NCBI GenBank assembly: GCA_018713515.1 | Contig: DVOO01000009.1 | Location: 62,001-126,000, forward strand | Length of the DNA stretch: 64,000 bases | Reading direction: 5' to 3' | Source of the DNA: Candidatus Scatomonas pullistercoris | GTDB lineage: Bacteria > Bacillota > Clostridia > Lachnospirales > Lachnospiraceae | In this document: one piece after another, positions 17,369-26,534 of the stretch | Position numbering within the stretch: position 1 is the stretch's first letter | Layout: each line of letters begins with the position of its first letter | Translations under genes and position numbers: made by a program | The notes under the pieces: model-generated | What the model saw: only the letters and a program-made list of their open reading frames with translations | Database searches by the model: none | Told to the model about the DNA's origin: nothing

Positions 17369-18670
17369 ATGAGCTATACGACACAGATGGACGCGGCAAA
17401 ACAGGGAATCATTACCCCCCAGATGGAAGCGGTCGCCAAAAAGGAATACCGGACCCCGGAAGAGATCCGTGCCTGGGTAGCTGAGGGAAAAGTGGCGATC
17501 TGCGCCAACAAGAAGCATACCTGCCTGGATCCCAACGGCGTGGGTTCCATGCTGCGGACCAAGATCAACGTAAATCTGGGGGTATCCAGAGACTGCAAAG
17601 ATTATGATATTGAGATGCAGAAGGTAATGGAGGCGGTTCATATGGGAGCCGAGGCCATCATGGATCTGTCCTCCCACGGGGACACCACCGAGTTCCGCCG
17701 GAAGCTGACCGCGGAGTGCCCGGCCATGATCGGTACTGTGCCGGTCTACGATTCTGTCATCCATTACCAGAGAGACCTGGCGGAGCTTTCTGCAAAGGAT
17801 TTTATCGAGGTGATCCGTCTCCACGCGGAGGACGGAGTGGATTTTGTCACCCTGCACTGCGGGATCACCAGAAAGACCATCGAGCAGATCCGGAAACATA
17901 AGAGAAAAATGAACATTGTTTCCAGAGGAGGCTCCCTGGTGTTCGCCTGGATGAGCATGACGGGAAATGAAAACCCGTTTTACGAATATTTTGATGAGAT
18001 CCTGGAAATCTGCCGGGAACACGATGTGACGATCTCTCTGGGAGACGCCTGCCGTCCGGGATGCCTGGCGGACGGAAGCGATGTGTGCCAGATCGAAGAG
18101 CTGGTGCGTCTGGGCGAACTGACCAAGAGAGCCTGGGAAAAGGATGTGCAGGTGATGGTGGAGGGACCGGGCCATATGCCCATGGATCAGATTGCCGCCA
18201 ATATGAAGCTGCAGCAGACCATCTGCATGGGGGCGCCTTTCTATGTGCTGGGCCCCATTGTCACGGATATTGCCCCCGGTTACGACCACATCACCTCTGC
18301 CATCGGAGGCGCCATCGCGGCGGCTTCCGGAGCGGCCTTCCTCTGTTATGTGACGCCGGCCGAGCATCTGGCCCTTCCCAATGTGGAAGATGTGAAGCAG
18401 GGGATCATGGCCAGCAAGATCGCGGCCCATGCGGCAGATATTGCCAAGGGGGTTCCCCATGCCAGAGATATAGATGATAAAATGGCGGATGCCAGGAGAA
18501 GGCTGGACTGGGAAGGACAGTGGGAGTGCGCTCTGGATCCGGAGACGGCCAGGGCTATCCGTGCGGACCGCAGCCCGGAGCATGACGATACCTGCTCCAT
18601 GTGCGGAAAATTCTGCGCTGTGCGCAGCATGAACAAGGCGCTGGCGGGAGAGTACATCGATATCCTGTAA
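17369..18670 (+). CDS. thiC: Phosphomethylpyrimidine synthase
   Basis: ThiC is a radical-SAM enzyme that rearranges aminoimidazole ribotide into hydroxymethylpyrimidine phosphate for thiamine synthesis. The 433-residue length fits the short bacterial form. The Fe-S cluster motif CSMCGKFC is near the C-terminus, and the family stretches [10 protein letters not shown] and [14 protein letters not shown] are present. The ATG at 17369 follows AAAAGGAGAG. It is the first gene of the riboswitch-controlled thi operon. Confidence 0.98.
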   Translation: MSYTTQMDAAKQGIITPQMEAVAKKEYRTPEEIRAWVAEGKVAICANKKHTCLDPNGVGSMLRTKINVNLGVSRDCKDYDIEMQKVMEAVHMGAEAIMDLSSHGDTTEFRRKLTAECPAMIGTVPVYDSVIHYQRDLAELSAKDFIEVIRLHAEDGVDFVTLHCGITRKTIEQIRKHKRKMNIVSRGGSLVFAWMSMTGNENPFYEYFDEILEICREHDVTISLGDACRPGCLADGSDVCQIEELVRLGELTKRAWEKDVQVMVEGPGHMPMDQIAANMKLQQTICMGAPFYVLGPIVTDIAPGYDHITSAIGGAIAAASGAAFLCYVTPAEHLALPNVEDVKQGIMASKIAAHAADIAKGVPHARDIDDKMADARRRLDWEGQWECALDPETARAIRADRSPEHDDTCSMCGKFCAVRSMNKALAGEYIDIL

Positions 18671-18699
18671 GACCGGAGGCATGCACAGAAAGGAACGAT

Positions 18700-19518
18700 A
18701 TGAGAGAATATCTTGAGCGGGTGAGGGAAACCTCCCCGCTGATCCATAATATAACGAATTACGTAACGGTAAATGACTGCGCCAATATTCTGCTGGCCTG
18801 CGGGGGTTCCCCCATTATGGCGGATGACAGCAGGGAAGTGGAGGACATTACATCCATCTGTGCCGGACTGAATATCAACATAGGAACCCTGAACCAGCAC
18901 ACCATTCCGGCCATGCTCCTGGCGGGGAAAAGAGCCAATCTCTGCGGCCATCCCGTCCTGCTGGATCCGGTGGGAGCAGGGGCCTCCGCGCTGCGGACAG
19001 ATACGGCCCGAAGACTTATGGAGGGAATCACCTTTTCCGCGGTCAGAGGAAATATATCAGAAATCAAAGCGCTGGCGGGAGAGGAAAGCGCGGCCAGAGG
19101 CGTGGACGCGGATGCCGTGGACGCTGTGACAGAGGAGAATCTGGAGCAGGCGGAAGCTCTGGTCCGGGCGTTTGCCGGCAGGAATCATACAGTTGCGGCA
19201 GTGTCCGGCGCCATTGATCTGGTGTCTGACGGAGAAAGAACGTATGTGATCCGGGGCGGACATCCCATCATGTCCCGGATCACCGGCAGCGGCTGCATGC
19301 TTTCGGCCATGACGGCGGCCTATATAGCGTCGAATCCGGAACATATACTGGAGGCGGCAGCGGCCGCTTTCTGCGCCATGGGGCTCTGCGGAGAAATCGC
19401 CTGGAGGCGTATGAAGCCGGAGGATGGAAACAGCAGCTTTCGCAATTATCTGATTGATGCGGTCTATAATCTGGACGGGGAAACCCTGGAGAAAGGAGCC
19501 AATTATGAAGTGTGGTGA
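18700..19518 (+). CDS. thiM: Hydroxyethylthiazole kinase
   Basis: ThiM phosphorylates hydroxyethylthiazole, salvaging the thiazole half of thiamine. The 272-residue protein has the family text PLIHNITNYVTVNDCAN near the start, and ITGSGCMLSAMTAA with the catalytic cysteine near residue 200. The ATG at 18700 follows GAAAGGAACG. It overlaps thiE by 14 bases. As no thiG, thiS, thiH or thiF is in the operon, this salvage step is probably how the thiazole moiety is obtained, unless those genes lie elsewhere. Confidence 0.97.
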   Translation: MREYLERVRETSPLIHNITNYVTVNDCANILLACGGSPIMADDSREVEDITSICAGLNINIGTLNQHTIPAMLLAGKRANLCGHPVLLDPVGAGASALRTDTARRLMEGITFSAVRGNISEIKALAGEESAARGVDADAVDAVTEENLEQAEALVRAFAGRNHTVAAVSGAIDLVSDGERTYVIRGGHPIMSRITGSGCMLSAMTAAYIASNPEHILEAAAAAFCAMGLCGEIAWRRMKPEDGNSSFRNYLIDAVYNLDGETLEKGANYEVW

Positions 19519-20164
19519 AAAATGCCTGCGCCTTTATGCCGTGACGGACCGGAGGTGGCTTGGGGATTCCACCCTGGAGCAGCAGGTGGAGGAGGCTCTG
19601 AAGGGAGGCGCTACCTTCGTTCAGCTGCGGGAAAAACAGCTGGATAAAAAGAGTTTTTACAGGGAAGCAGTTTCGCTCAAAAAGCTTTGCCGGAAATACG
19701 GCGTTCCCTTTGTGATCGATGACGATGTGGAGCTGGCCCTGGAATCCGGCGCGGACGGCGTGCATATCGGTCAGAGCGATATGGCACTGCTGGATGCCAG
19801 AGAAAAGCTGGGTCCGGAGAAAATGATCGGTGTGTCCGCCAGAACCGTGGAGGAAGCCCTGGAGGCGGAACGAAACGGGGCGGACTATCTGGGGGTGGGG
19901 GCTGTGTTTTCCACATCCACAAAGCCTGACGCGGTGGATGTGAGTCTTGAAACCCTGCGGAAAATCTGCGAAAGCGTGTCCATCCCCGTGGTGGCCATCG
20001 GCGGAATTGGGACGGAAAATCTGCCGAAGCTGGCCGGAACGGGAATTGCCGGGGTGGCTGTGGTATCGGCTCTTTTTGCTGCAGAGAATATTCGGAAGTC
20101 CGCGGAAAAGCTGCGGAGGCTGTCCGAGGAGGCTGCGGCCGGAAACGCGGGGGAAGGCGTATGA
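19505..20164 (+). CDS. thiE: Thiamine-phosphate synthase
   Basis: ThiE joins hydroxymethylpyrimidine diphosphate and thiazole phosphate to give thiamine monophosphate. The 219-residue TIM-barrel has the expected motifs: RLYAVTDRRWL, FVQLREKQLDKK, DGVHIGQSD, YLGVGAVF and VAIGGIG. The ATG at 19505 follows GAAAGGAG inside the end of thiM. The end overlaps thiD by 4 bases. Confidence 0.97.
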   Translation: MKCGEKCLRLYAVTDRRWLGDSTLEQQVEEALKGGATFVQLREKQLDKKSFYREAVSLKKLCRKYGVPFVIDDDVELALESGADGVHIGQSDMALLDAREKLGPEKMIGVSARTVEEALEAERNGADYLGVGAVFSTSTKPDAVDVSLETLRKICESVSIPVVAIGGIGTENLPKLAGTGIAGVAVVSALFAAENIRKSAEKLRRLSEEAAAGNAGEGV

Positions 20165-20955
20165 AGAAGATACTGACAATTGCCGGATCTGACTCCAGCG
20201 GCGGGGCGGGCATTCAGGCGGATATCAAGACGATTACGGTTCACGGCATGTATGCCATGAGCGTGATTACGGCGCTGACGGCCCAAAATACTACAGGAGT
20301 AACCGGGATTCTGGAAGTTCCGGCGGAATTTGTGGCAAAGCAGATCGACGCGGTATTTCAGGATATTCGTCCCGATGCGGTAAAAATCGGGATGCTGTCC
20401 GGCAGAGAAGTGATGGAGACGGTGGCGGAGCGCCTGGCCTTTTACAGGGCGGAACACATTGTCCTGGATCCGGTGATGGTGGCCACCAGCGGCAGTTCCC
20501 TTCTGCGGGATGGAACAGAGACGTTGCTGGAAACTCTGATGCCCCTGGCGGAACTTGTTACCCCCAATATTCCTGAGGGGCAGGCATTAAGCGGAATCCG
20601 GATCGAAAATTCCGGGGATATGGCCAGAGCAGCAGAATGGCTGGGAAAAAAGACGGGCAGCGCAGTGCTGCTGAAAGGCGGTCATCTGCAGGAAAAGGCC
20701 GATGATTTTCTGTGGAAGGGAGAAGGCGGACGCTGGTTTGTAGGAGAAAGGATAGAAAATTCCAATACCCACGGCACCGGCTGTACTCTCTCCTCAGCGC
20801 TGGCCTGCAGTCTGGCTGCCGGCAGAAGCCTGGAGGAGAGTGTGGAGCGGGCGAAGGCCTATGTGGCCGGAGCCATCGCCGCGGGGCTGGATCTGGGAGC
20901 GGGAAACGGCCCGCTTAATCATCTTTATGAACTGGATGGATGCGGATACCATTGA
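20161..20955 (+). CDS. thiD: Hydroxymethylpyrimidine/phosphomethylpyrimidine kinase
   Basis: ThiD phosphorylates HMP and HMP phosphate, providing the pyrimidine diphosphate for ThiE. The 264-residue ribokinase-fold protein begins with ILTIAGSDSSGGAGIQADIK, and carries the C-terminal NTHGTGCTLSSALA motif with the catalytic Asp/Cys region. It is the last gene of the thi operon. Its final 41 bases overlap the convergent DUF4317 gene, with no terminator visible between them. Confidence 0.97.
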   Translation: MKKILTIAGSDSSGGAGIQADIKTITVHGMYAMSVITALTAQNTTGVTGILEVPAEFVAKQIDAVFQDIRPDAVKIGMLSGREVMETVAERLAFYRAEHIVLDPVMVATSGSSLLRDGTETLLETLMPLAELVTPNIPEGQALSGIRIENSGDMARAAEWLGKKTGSAVLLKGGHLQEKADDFLWKGEGGRWFVGERIENSNTHGTGCTLSSALACSLAAGRSLEESVERAKAYVAGAIAAGLDLGAGNGPLNHLYELDGCGYH

Positions 20956-22051
20956 CGGCCACTTCTCCGTCCAGACGGATCACCAGGCATTCCTGCCCGT
21001 CAATGGTGCGGGTTTCCACAAGATCTGTGCGGTCAGGGCTTACCTGAACGGTAATATCAGGGGTTTTGACCTCAAAGCGCCGGGCATTTGCCACGTTGGC
21101 GGCCATGAGACTGCCGTGCTCTCCGGCCTCCCGGTCGAATTCCTCCCCGAAATGCTCCAGCTGTTCCCGGCTGGCGCCGCAGCCGGCGAGAAGACGTTCC
21201 ACATCGGCCTTGCCCAGGGCTGCCGGTTCCGGATCTTCTTTTTTTTCTTCCAGAATCTGATTCAGGTTTTCGTGGATCGTCCGTGCTACCTCAAAACCGC
21301 AGTCCGCTCCGAAGGTTTCCTCCACCATGGTGCTGAAAGCTTCCTTCTGGCCTTTGGCGGGAATAGGAAGAGGGCAGCCCAGCATTTCTCCGGAAATCTC
21401 CGGGTGCAGATCCTCCGGATTGCGGGAATAGTACAGCATGCTGTGCAGATCCGTATTCCGGTCATTAAAGGCCGGGAACAGAAAGCCCAGATCCGGTTTC
21501 TGGACCATCCAGTCCTGGATCCTGTCAATAAAGGCATTGCTGTCCGCATCATAGCAGAGCCCCGGCTTGGAGAGGGATACGGGACAGATGCTGCACAGAA
21601 TAAACTGATACATGTAATCCGAAGCATCGTCCATTTCCAGACCGTCGGACGTGCGGGAGGGGATATCGTAGACACCGTAGATCAGAAGAATCAGATAATT
21701 TTCCGGAAACAGGTATGTATCAATCATTTTGTCATAGAAGGAATCCAGCAGGCTCTCGTCTTTCAGAGCACTGTCCCGGAGAGCGAGCAGAAGCTTCTGC
21801 CGCCCCTCGCCCAGCTCCTCCTCCAGGGGAAATTCCAGATTCAGGAGATTTTTACCGATGGCGCCGGAGAGGGTTCTCTTAAAAATTTCAATGTATTTAA
21901 ACATCTCTTCCTCGGGCAGGGAGAGGAAGGCCTCCTTCATTTCCAGCTTTTTTTCTTTGTGTCCGTCCACATAACAGCCGCAGATCCGCTCGATGCGGCA
22001 GCGGTCTTTATTAAAAAGCTTTCGTATTTCAAGCACTTCTTTTTTGTTCAT
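20915..22051 (-). CDS. DUF4317 protein of unknown function
   Basis: This 378-residue soluble protein belongs to DUF4317, a family I know mainly from Lachnospiraceae and other Clostridia, with no established function. It starts MNKKEVLEIRKLF and includes the conserved RICGCYVDG, SDYMYQFILCSICPV and GCPLPIPAKGQ segments. The ATG is preceded by TTGGAGGTATAAAC. No membrane or signal segments are seen. It stands alone on the minus strand, overlapping the 3' end of thiD. Confidence 0.88.
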   Translation of the reverse strand: MNKKEVLEIRKLFNKDRCRIERICGCYVDGHKEKKLEMKEAFLSLPEEEMFKYIEIFKRTLSGAIGKNLLNLEFPLEEELGEGRQKLLLALRDSALKDESLLDSFYDKMIDTYLFPENYLILLIYGVYDIPSRTSDGLEMDDASDYMYQFILCSICPVSLSKPGLCYDADSNAFIDRIQDWMVQKPDLGFLFPAFNDRNTDLHSMLYYSRNPEDLHPEISGEMLGCPLPIPAKGQKEAFSTMVEETFGADCGFEVARTIHENLNQILEEKKEDPEPAALGKADVERLLAGCGASREQLEHFGEEFDREAGEHGSLMAANVANARRFEVKTPDITVQVSPDRTDLVETRTIDGQECLVIRLDGEVAVNGIRIHPVHKDD

Positions 22052-22194
22052 GTTTATACCTCCAATGGATGTATTTTAGCAGAGATGCGGAAGGTTGGCA
22101 AGAATCACAGCGCAACTCCGGAGGCCTGCAGGGCGGAAAACGGAAAGCATGAAAAAAACAGGAACAGAAAATATTGATTTTTTTAAAAAAATGC

Positions 22195-22223
22195 TTGCAT
22201 TTTGCTGCGACATGCTGTATTAT
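22195..22223 (+). promoter_or_regulatory. Promoter for the tRNA-Glu pair
   Basis: TTGCAT (22195-22200) and TATTAT (22218-22223) are 17 bases apart, 25 bases upstream of the first tRNA. Confidence 0.75.
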
Positions 22224-22247
22224 AAGCAAGTGCTCTGATTGAGCTAT

Positions 22248-22319
22248 GGTAGATTGGTCAAGCGGTTAAGACGCCGCCCTCTCACGGCGGAAACAGGGGT
22301 TCGATTCCCCTATCTACTG
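22248..22319 (+). tRNA. tRNA-Glu (CTC), copy 1
   Basis: This is a 72-base cloverleaf with anticodon loop CTCTCAC (anticodon CTC) in stem CCGCC/GGCGG, a 3-bp D-stem and a 4-base variable loop as in B. subtilis tRNA-Glu. The acceptor GGTAGAT/ATCTACT has a G1-U72 wobble instead of G-C, and the discriminator is G. No CCA is encoded. Confidence 0.92.
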
Positions 22320-22373
22320 CGCAGGTGTCTGTACATCAGGCAGCTTTCTATATACAGTTTATAACCGGAGTAT

Positions 22374-22445
22374 GGTAGATTGGTCAAGCGGTTAAGACGC
22401 CGCCCTCTCACGGCGGAAACAGGGGTTCGATTCCCCTATCTACTG
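22374..22445 (+). tRNA. tRNA-Glu (CTC), copy 2
   Basis: This is identical to copy 1 over all 72 bases and one base beyond on the 5' side, while the 54-base spacer is unrelated to the flanks. It shares the G1-U72 pair. It is probably cotranscribed with copy 1. Confidence 0.92.
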
Positions 22446-22513
22446 TTGCAGAAGAAGATGCGTATCTGGATATCCAGGTATGCATTTTTTCTGTACAGAA
22501 AAGAGGGGGGGAT

Positions 22514-22542
22514 TTGACTTTTGCTTACCACGAGAGTAGAAT
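22514..22542 (+). promoter_or_regulatory. Promoter for the VanW-family gene
   Basis: TTGACT (22514-22519) and TAGAAT (22537-22542) are 17 bases apart, 47 bases before the start codon. Confidence 0.65.
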
Positions 22543-22589
22543 GTTTGTGGTTACTTATAGACGCAGAAAAGAAATGGTGAGGAAGTAAG

Positions 22590-24050
22590 ATGAGTAACAA
22601 AGAGATAAAAAAGAAAGCGAATGCCAAAACCCGTTTTATCGTTATGCTTGTCGCAGGCATTGCAGTCCTGCTGGCAGCGGCCTATCTGATTTTCTGTCAG
22701 GCGGTGCAGAGCAGCGGGATCTGGAGGGATGTATCCGTCAACGGCGTGCAGCTGAAGGGGCTGTCGATAGAAGAGGCCGAACAGGCCGTACAGCAGAAAT
22801 TCGAGGAAGAGTATCAGGACGCCGCTGTCACAGTGACGCTGGATGGTCAGGAGTACAGGATTCCGGTCTATTCTCTGCTGACCATGGATGCCTCAAAGGC
22901 GATTGAGGACGCCTACGCTCCGGGACACGGACTGTGGATCGCCAGAGGCCTGGACTGGATCGCGGTACAGCTGGAGGGTTCCGGAAACGTGGAGGTGGCC
23001 CCCACAGTCAGCAACCAGGATCTTCTGGATCAGGCTATTTCTGATTCCGGAATACTGAACTACACGAGCTGCACAGAATCCACATGGGAACAGACGGACA
23101 CGGAGCTGGTCATTCATAAGGGGACCACAGGAGTGGTGCCGGACCAGGAGGGGCTGAAAAAAGCGGTGCTGGATGCCGTAGAAAATAATAAGCTGGACGA
23201 GACTATTACCTGCCCCACTACGGAGCAGCAGCCCCAGACGCTGGATTTTCAGAGCATCGCGGACAGCGTGCAAAGAGATCCTGTGAATGCGTCTCTGGAT
23301 GCCGCCAATAATTATGCGGTGACAGAAAGCGTGACGGGAATATCTCTGGATGCGTCCCAGGCCCAGGCCGCCTATGATGCAGCTGCGGAGGGCACGGATG
23401 TGGTGATCCCGCTTACGGTGACGGAACCGGAGATCACTACGGCAGATATGAACGCCAATCTGTTTAAAGATGTTCTGGGAACCTATCAGTCCACCGCTGT
23501 ACCTTCCGGAGGAAAAATTCACAACATCAGTCTGGCAGTAAGTATGTGCGACGGTATCGTGCTTCTGCCGGGAGAGAAATTTTCCTACAATGGAGTTATC
23601 GGGGATACAACAGAGGAAAGAGGTTTCCAGCTGGCCAACGCCTATTCCAACGGCGAGGTGGTTCAGGAGCCGGGCGGCGGTGTCTGCCAGGTGTCTTCCA
23701 CCATCTTCTCCGCGCTGCTGCAGACGGATCTGGAAGTCGTACAGCGTCAGAATCACTCTATGGTTGTTACTTATGTGCCCTTTGGCATGGACGCTACCGT
23801 TTCCTGGGACCAGCCGGACTTCAGATTCAAGAATAACCATACCTATCCGATCAAGCTGTCTTTGAGTTTTGAAAACAATGTGATTACGGTTCAGATTCTG
23901 GGAACGAAGGAGAGCGATCTTACCGTGCAGAGCCGGGTGGAGCAGACGGGTGAAATGACCTATGATACGTACAGGGATTATTATGACAGCAACGGAACGC
24001 TGGTAAACAGTGAGTACATCTGCCACAGCGTATACAAACCGGTATCGTAA
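22590..24050 (+). CDS. VanW-family cell-wall protein with PG-binding repeats
   Basis: This 486-residue protein has a basic N-terminus and one hydrophobic anchor (about residues 16-38), so most of it lies outside the membrane. Two repeats of the YoaR/PG_binding_4 type follow (VNGVQLKGLSIEEAEQAV near residue 50, and a second with GISLDASQAQAAYDAA near 250). The C-terminal VanW domain is unmistakable (PGEKFSYNGVIGDTTEERGF and PGGGVCQVSSTIFSAL). VanW proteins occur with vancomycin-resistance and cell-wall genes but their activity is not defined; no van genes are near. It is monocistronic, with a strong terminator after it. Confidence 0.9.
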   Translation: MSNKEIKKKANAKTRFIVMLVAGIAVLLAAAYLIFCQAVQSSGIWRDVSVNGVQLKGLSIEEAEQAVQQKFEEEYQDAAVTVTLDGQEYRIPVYSLLTMDASKAIEDAYAPGHGLWIARGLDWIAVQLEGSGNVEVAPTVSNQDLLDQAISDSGILNYTSCTESTWEQTDTELVIHKGTTGVVPDQEGLKKAVLDAVENNKLDETITCPTTEQQPQTLDFQSIADSVQRDPVNASLDAANNYAVTESVTGISLDASQAQAAYDAAAEGTDVVIPLTVTEPEITTADMNANLFKDVLGTYQSTAVPSGGKIHNISLAVSMCDGIVLLPGEKFSYNGVIGDTTEERGFQLANAYSNGEVVQEPGGGVCQVSSTIFSALLQTDLEVVQRQNHSMVVTYVPFGMDATVSWDQPDFRFKNNHTYPIKLSLSFENNVITVQILGTKESDLTVQSRVEQTGEMTYDTYRDYYDSNGTLVNSEYICHSVYKPVS

Positions 24051-24104
24051 TTCCTGCGCGGCGCAAAAACAGAAAATCCGGCAGTATCCCTGCCATTGAA
24101 AAAG

Positions 24105-24149
24105 GGACTGTGAAAAAATGAGAAATCATTTCTTCGCAGTCCGCTTTTT
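24105..24149 (+). terminator. Terminator of the VanW-family gene
   Basis: A 17-bp stem with two mismatches (24105-24121 with 24126-24142), a GAAA tetraloop and five following Ts form a strong intrinsic terminator. The rest of the gap to 24331 shows only a TATAAT (24268-24273) without a good -35. Confidence 0.85.
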
Positions 24150-24331
24150 CTGTATAAGTGTATGAGATTATTCAAATGCGCAAGAAGGACAGGGCAGAGG
24201 AAAGTGTGAAAACGAATGGTTAATACTGAATAACAGAAGGAAACTACTGGAAACCGTAAAGAGAAATTATAATAAAATCAAATGTTTAACAGTTCACGGA
24301 TTCGGACAGAAAAAGAGAGGGGAGACAGTAA

Positions 24332-25714
24332 GTGAAAAGCAGAACCAGAGGACATCAGATGGATATGCTGCGGGGACCGATCTGGAATCAGATTCCGCGG
24401 TTTGCATTTCCGGTTGCGGCCACAGCCATTCTGGAGCAGTTATTTAACGCCTCGGATATTGCGGTGGTCGGCAATTTTACCGGCGCGGAGCGGACGGTGT
24501 CGGTCGCGGCGGTGGGAGCCAACAGTTCCATCATAAGCCTGGTTGTCAATCTGTTTATCGGGATAGCGCTGGGGGCCAATGTGGCGATCGCCCATGCGGT
24601 CGGCAGGAATGACAGGGAAGAGGTGCAGAAAACGGTACATACATCGATAGTTGTGGCGCTTCTGGGAGGAATTCTGGTGACCCTGGCGGGAGAGCTGGCC
24701 GCCGCGCCGGTTCTGCGGCTGCTTCAGGTGCCGGAGGATGTATTTCCGCCGGCCCTGCTGTATTTAAGAATTTATCTGATCGGCATGCCGGTCATTCTGC
24801 TGTATAATTTTGAGGCGGCCATATTCCGCAGCGTGGGTGAGACGAGGACGCCGCTGCTGGCCCTGGCATTTTCCGGGGGCCTGAATGTGGTGCTGAATCT
24901 TTTCTTCGTCATTGTTCTGCATATGACCGTCAACGGCGTGGCGATTGCCACAGTCATCTCCAATGGCGTCAGCTCCGTCATCCTGTATCAGAAGCTCAGA
25001 CACTCGCCGCGGGAGATCCGTGTATCGGCCGGAAAGCTGAAGATTGATGGGGCGAGTCTGAAGAGAATATTCAGAATCGGGCTTCCCGCAGGTATTCAAA
25101 GCGCTGTATTTTCCGTGGCGAATATCGTGATTCAGTCCTCCATAAACAGCCTGGGAACGGTGGTCATGGCGGCCTCCAGCGCGGCTTACAATATCGAAGT
25201 GATCACCTATGACATCCTGAATTCTTTCAGCCAGGCCTGTACCACCTTTGTGGGACAGAATTACGGAGCGGGACAGATAAAGCGGTGCAGAAAAACGCTG
25301 CTGCTCTGTATCCTTGAAGGGCTAATCACCCTTGTGGCGGTGATCGCCCTGCTCCTGTTCTTCGGGCGTACGCTTCTGTCCATCTTCAACAGTGACCCCG
25401 AGGTGGTGTCGGTGGGATATGTCCGGCTGCTGACAATCATGACGGCCCATGTATTCAGCCTGCTGTATGAGGTGATGTCCGGGTATCTGCGGGGATTCGG
25501 CATTTCTCTCGTGCCTGCCGTGCTGACAATTATCGGCGTATGCGGCATACGTATCCTGTGGATTCAGTTTGTATTTCCCCACAGCCGGACCTTCCAGACG
25601 ATCATGAATGTCTATCCCATCAGTCTTTCGGCCACGGCGGTGATGATTTTTGCCGCGGTGATGTATTATATTTATAAGCACAGGAGAGAAGGGCGGCAGA
25701 AAACAGACGAATAG
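24332..25714 (+). CDS. MATE family efflux transporter
   Basis: This 460-residue protein is a second MATE antiporter. It shows the two-fold repeat with IPRFAFPVAATAILEQLFNASDIAVVGNF in the first half (split by neither frameshift nor stop) and IFRIGLPAGIQSAVFS plus FVGQNYGAGQ in the second. About 12 hydrophobic stretches are present. The GTG at 24332 follows GAGAGGGGAG; an in-frame ATG at 24359 is less well placed. It stands alone and faces the tetR gene across a perfect inverted repeat. Whether the TetR protein also controls it is unknown. Confidence 0.92.
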   Translation: MKSRTRGHQMDMLRGPIWNQIPRFAFPVAATAILEQLFNASDIAVVGNFTGAERTVSVAAVGANSSIISLVVNLFIGIALGANVAIAHAVGRNDREEVQKTVHTSIVVALLGGILVTLAGELAAAPVLRLLQVPEDVFPPALLYLRIYLIGMPVILLYNFEAAIFRSVGETRTPLLALAFSGGLNVVLNLFFVIVLHMTVNGVAIATVISNGVSSVILYQKLRHSPREIRVSAGKLKIDGASLKRIFRIGLPAGIQSAVFSVANIVIQSSINSLGTVVMAASSAAYNIEVITYDILNSFSQACTTFVGQNYGAGQIKRCRKTLLLCILEGLITLVAVIALLLFFGRTLLSIFNSDPEVVSVGYVRLLTIMTAHVFSLLYEVMSGYLRGFGISLVPAVLTIIGVCGIRILWIQFVFPHSRTFQTIMNVYPISLSATAVMIFAAVMYYIYKHRREGRQKTDE

Positions 25715-25720
25715 AATAAT

Positions 25721-25768
25721 AGAAAGAGGGTTTGAAAAAACGTGCATGTTTTTTCAAACCCTCTTTCT
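25721..25768. terminator. Perfect 21-bp inverted repeat between convergent genes
   Basis: Bases 25721-25741 pair perfectly with 25748-25768 around a 6-base loop, 7 bases after the MATE stop and 23 before the tetR stop. The T-runs lie inside the stem rather than after it, so it is an unusual terminator for either gene. Confidence 0.6.
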
Positions 25769-25790
25769 GTTTGCAGGTCAGGATGGGTGA

Positions 25791-26402
25791 TTAGATGGCC
25801 ATCAGAAAATTCAGGGATCCCGGCGGATTCTCCGTCCCTTTTTCCAGAAGGGAGATAAGCCCGGCAATGGTATCCCGCACCTCTTCCCGGGAGGTTTCCA
25901 CAATGGAATTATCCAGCTTGACGGTGAGAACAATGAGAACGATCTCCGCCAGAGCTTCCGGGCGGTCGAAATGGATCTCCCCCTGGCGGATGCCCTGCCG
26001 TATGATCTCCGCCAGCACAGGCTTCAGCTCCAGGACAATGTGACTGACATACCGCTGGTGAAGAAAGGCTTTTTCCGGCGCGTCCACCGCTGTATTTGTC
26101 TCGGACTTTAAGAATTCACTGGAAGAATTGCGGCAAGCCTGGAAGATCATGGCCATCCGCGTGAAGGGCGAGATAGAGGACTGGGAAGCCAGCTCTTTCG
26201 CGGTTTTCAGCGGTTCCTCATAGCTTCTTTCAATCAGCGCCTCAAAAATGGCATCCTTGGACGGAAAATAGTAGTAGATGCTTCCCTTTCCGATTTCCGC
26301 GGCCTGAGCGATCTCGCTGACGGAAATGGTCTGGAGACTCCTGGTGCGCAGGAGCATCTGGAGAGCGTCCAGAATCCGGTCATGTTTATTTTTATTTTGC
26401 AT
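25791..26402 (-). CDS. TetR/AcrR-family transcriptional regulator
   Basis: This 203-residue regulator has a TetR helix-turn-helix at about residues 27-46 (ISVSEIAQAAEIGKGSIYYYF), with a divergent ligand-binding domain typical of small-molecule-sensing repressors. I use the ATG at 26402, preceded by AGAGGTG; a longer in-frame start would add 14 residues with no ribosome site. It diverges from the SCP2-to-ligase operon and very probably represses it through the two operators at 26537-26590. Its own promoter (TTGTAC 26472-26477, TATACT 26448-26453, minus strand) lies in the same gap. Confidence 0.92.
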   Translation of the reverse strand: MQNKNKHDRILDALQMLLRTRSLQTISVSEIAQAAEIGKGSIYYYFPSKDAIFEALIERSYEEPLKTAKELASQSSISPFTRMAMIFQACRNSSSEFLKSETNTAVDAPEKAFLHQRYVSHIVLELKPVLAEIIRQGIRQGEIHFDRPEALAEIVLIVLTVKLDNSIVETSREEVRDTIAGLISLLEKGTENPPGSLNFLMAI

Positions 26403-26447
26403 ATATAACACCTCTTTATGCAGGCGGCTATCTGGAAATTTCAATTC

Positions 26448-26477
26448 AGTATATCACACCCATGCATGGCAGTACAA
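26448..26477 (-). promoter_or_regulatory. Promoter for the tetR gene
   Basis: On the minus strand TTGTAC and TATACT are 18 bases apart. It does not overlap the operators, so autoregulation is not obvious. Confidence 0.6.
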
Positions 26478-26534
26478 CAGAAAAAATCACAGTATTCCCG
26501 AAAAAATCTGGATTTTTTTTGCACGGAATCACTA

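Noticed and set aside
20840-22177. A 445-codon plus-strand frame opposite DUF4317
   Set aside because: The minus-strand DUF4317 protein has clear family text, while the plus frame is compositionally odd and lacks a start site.
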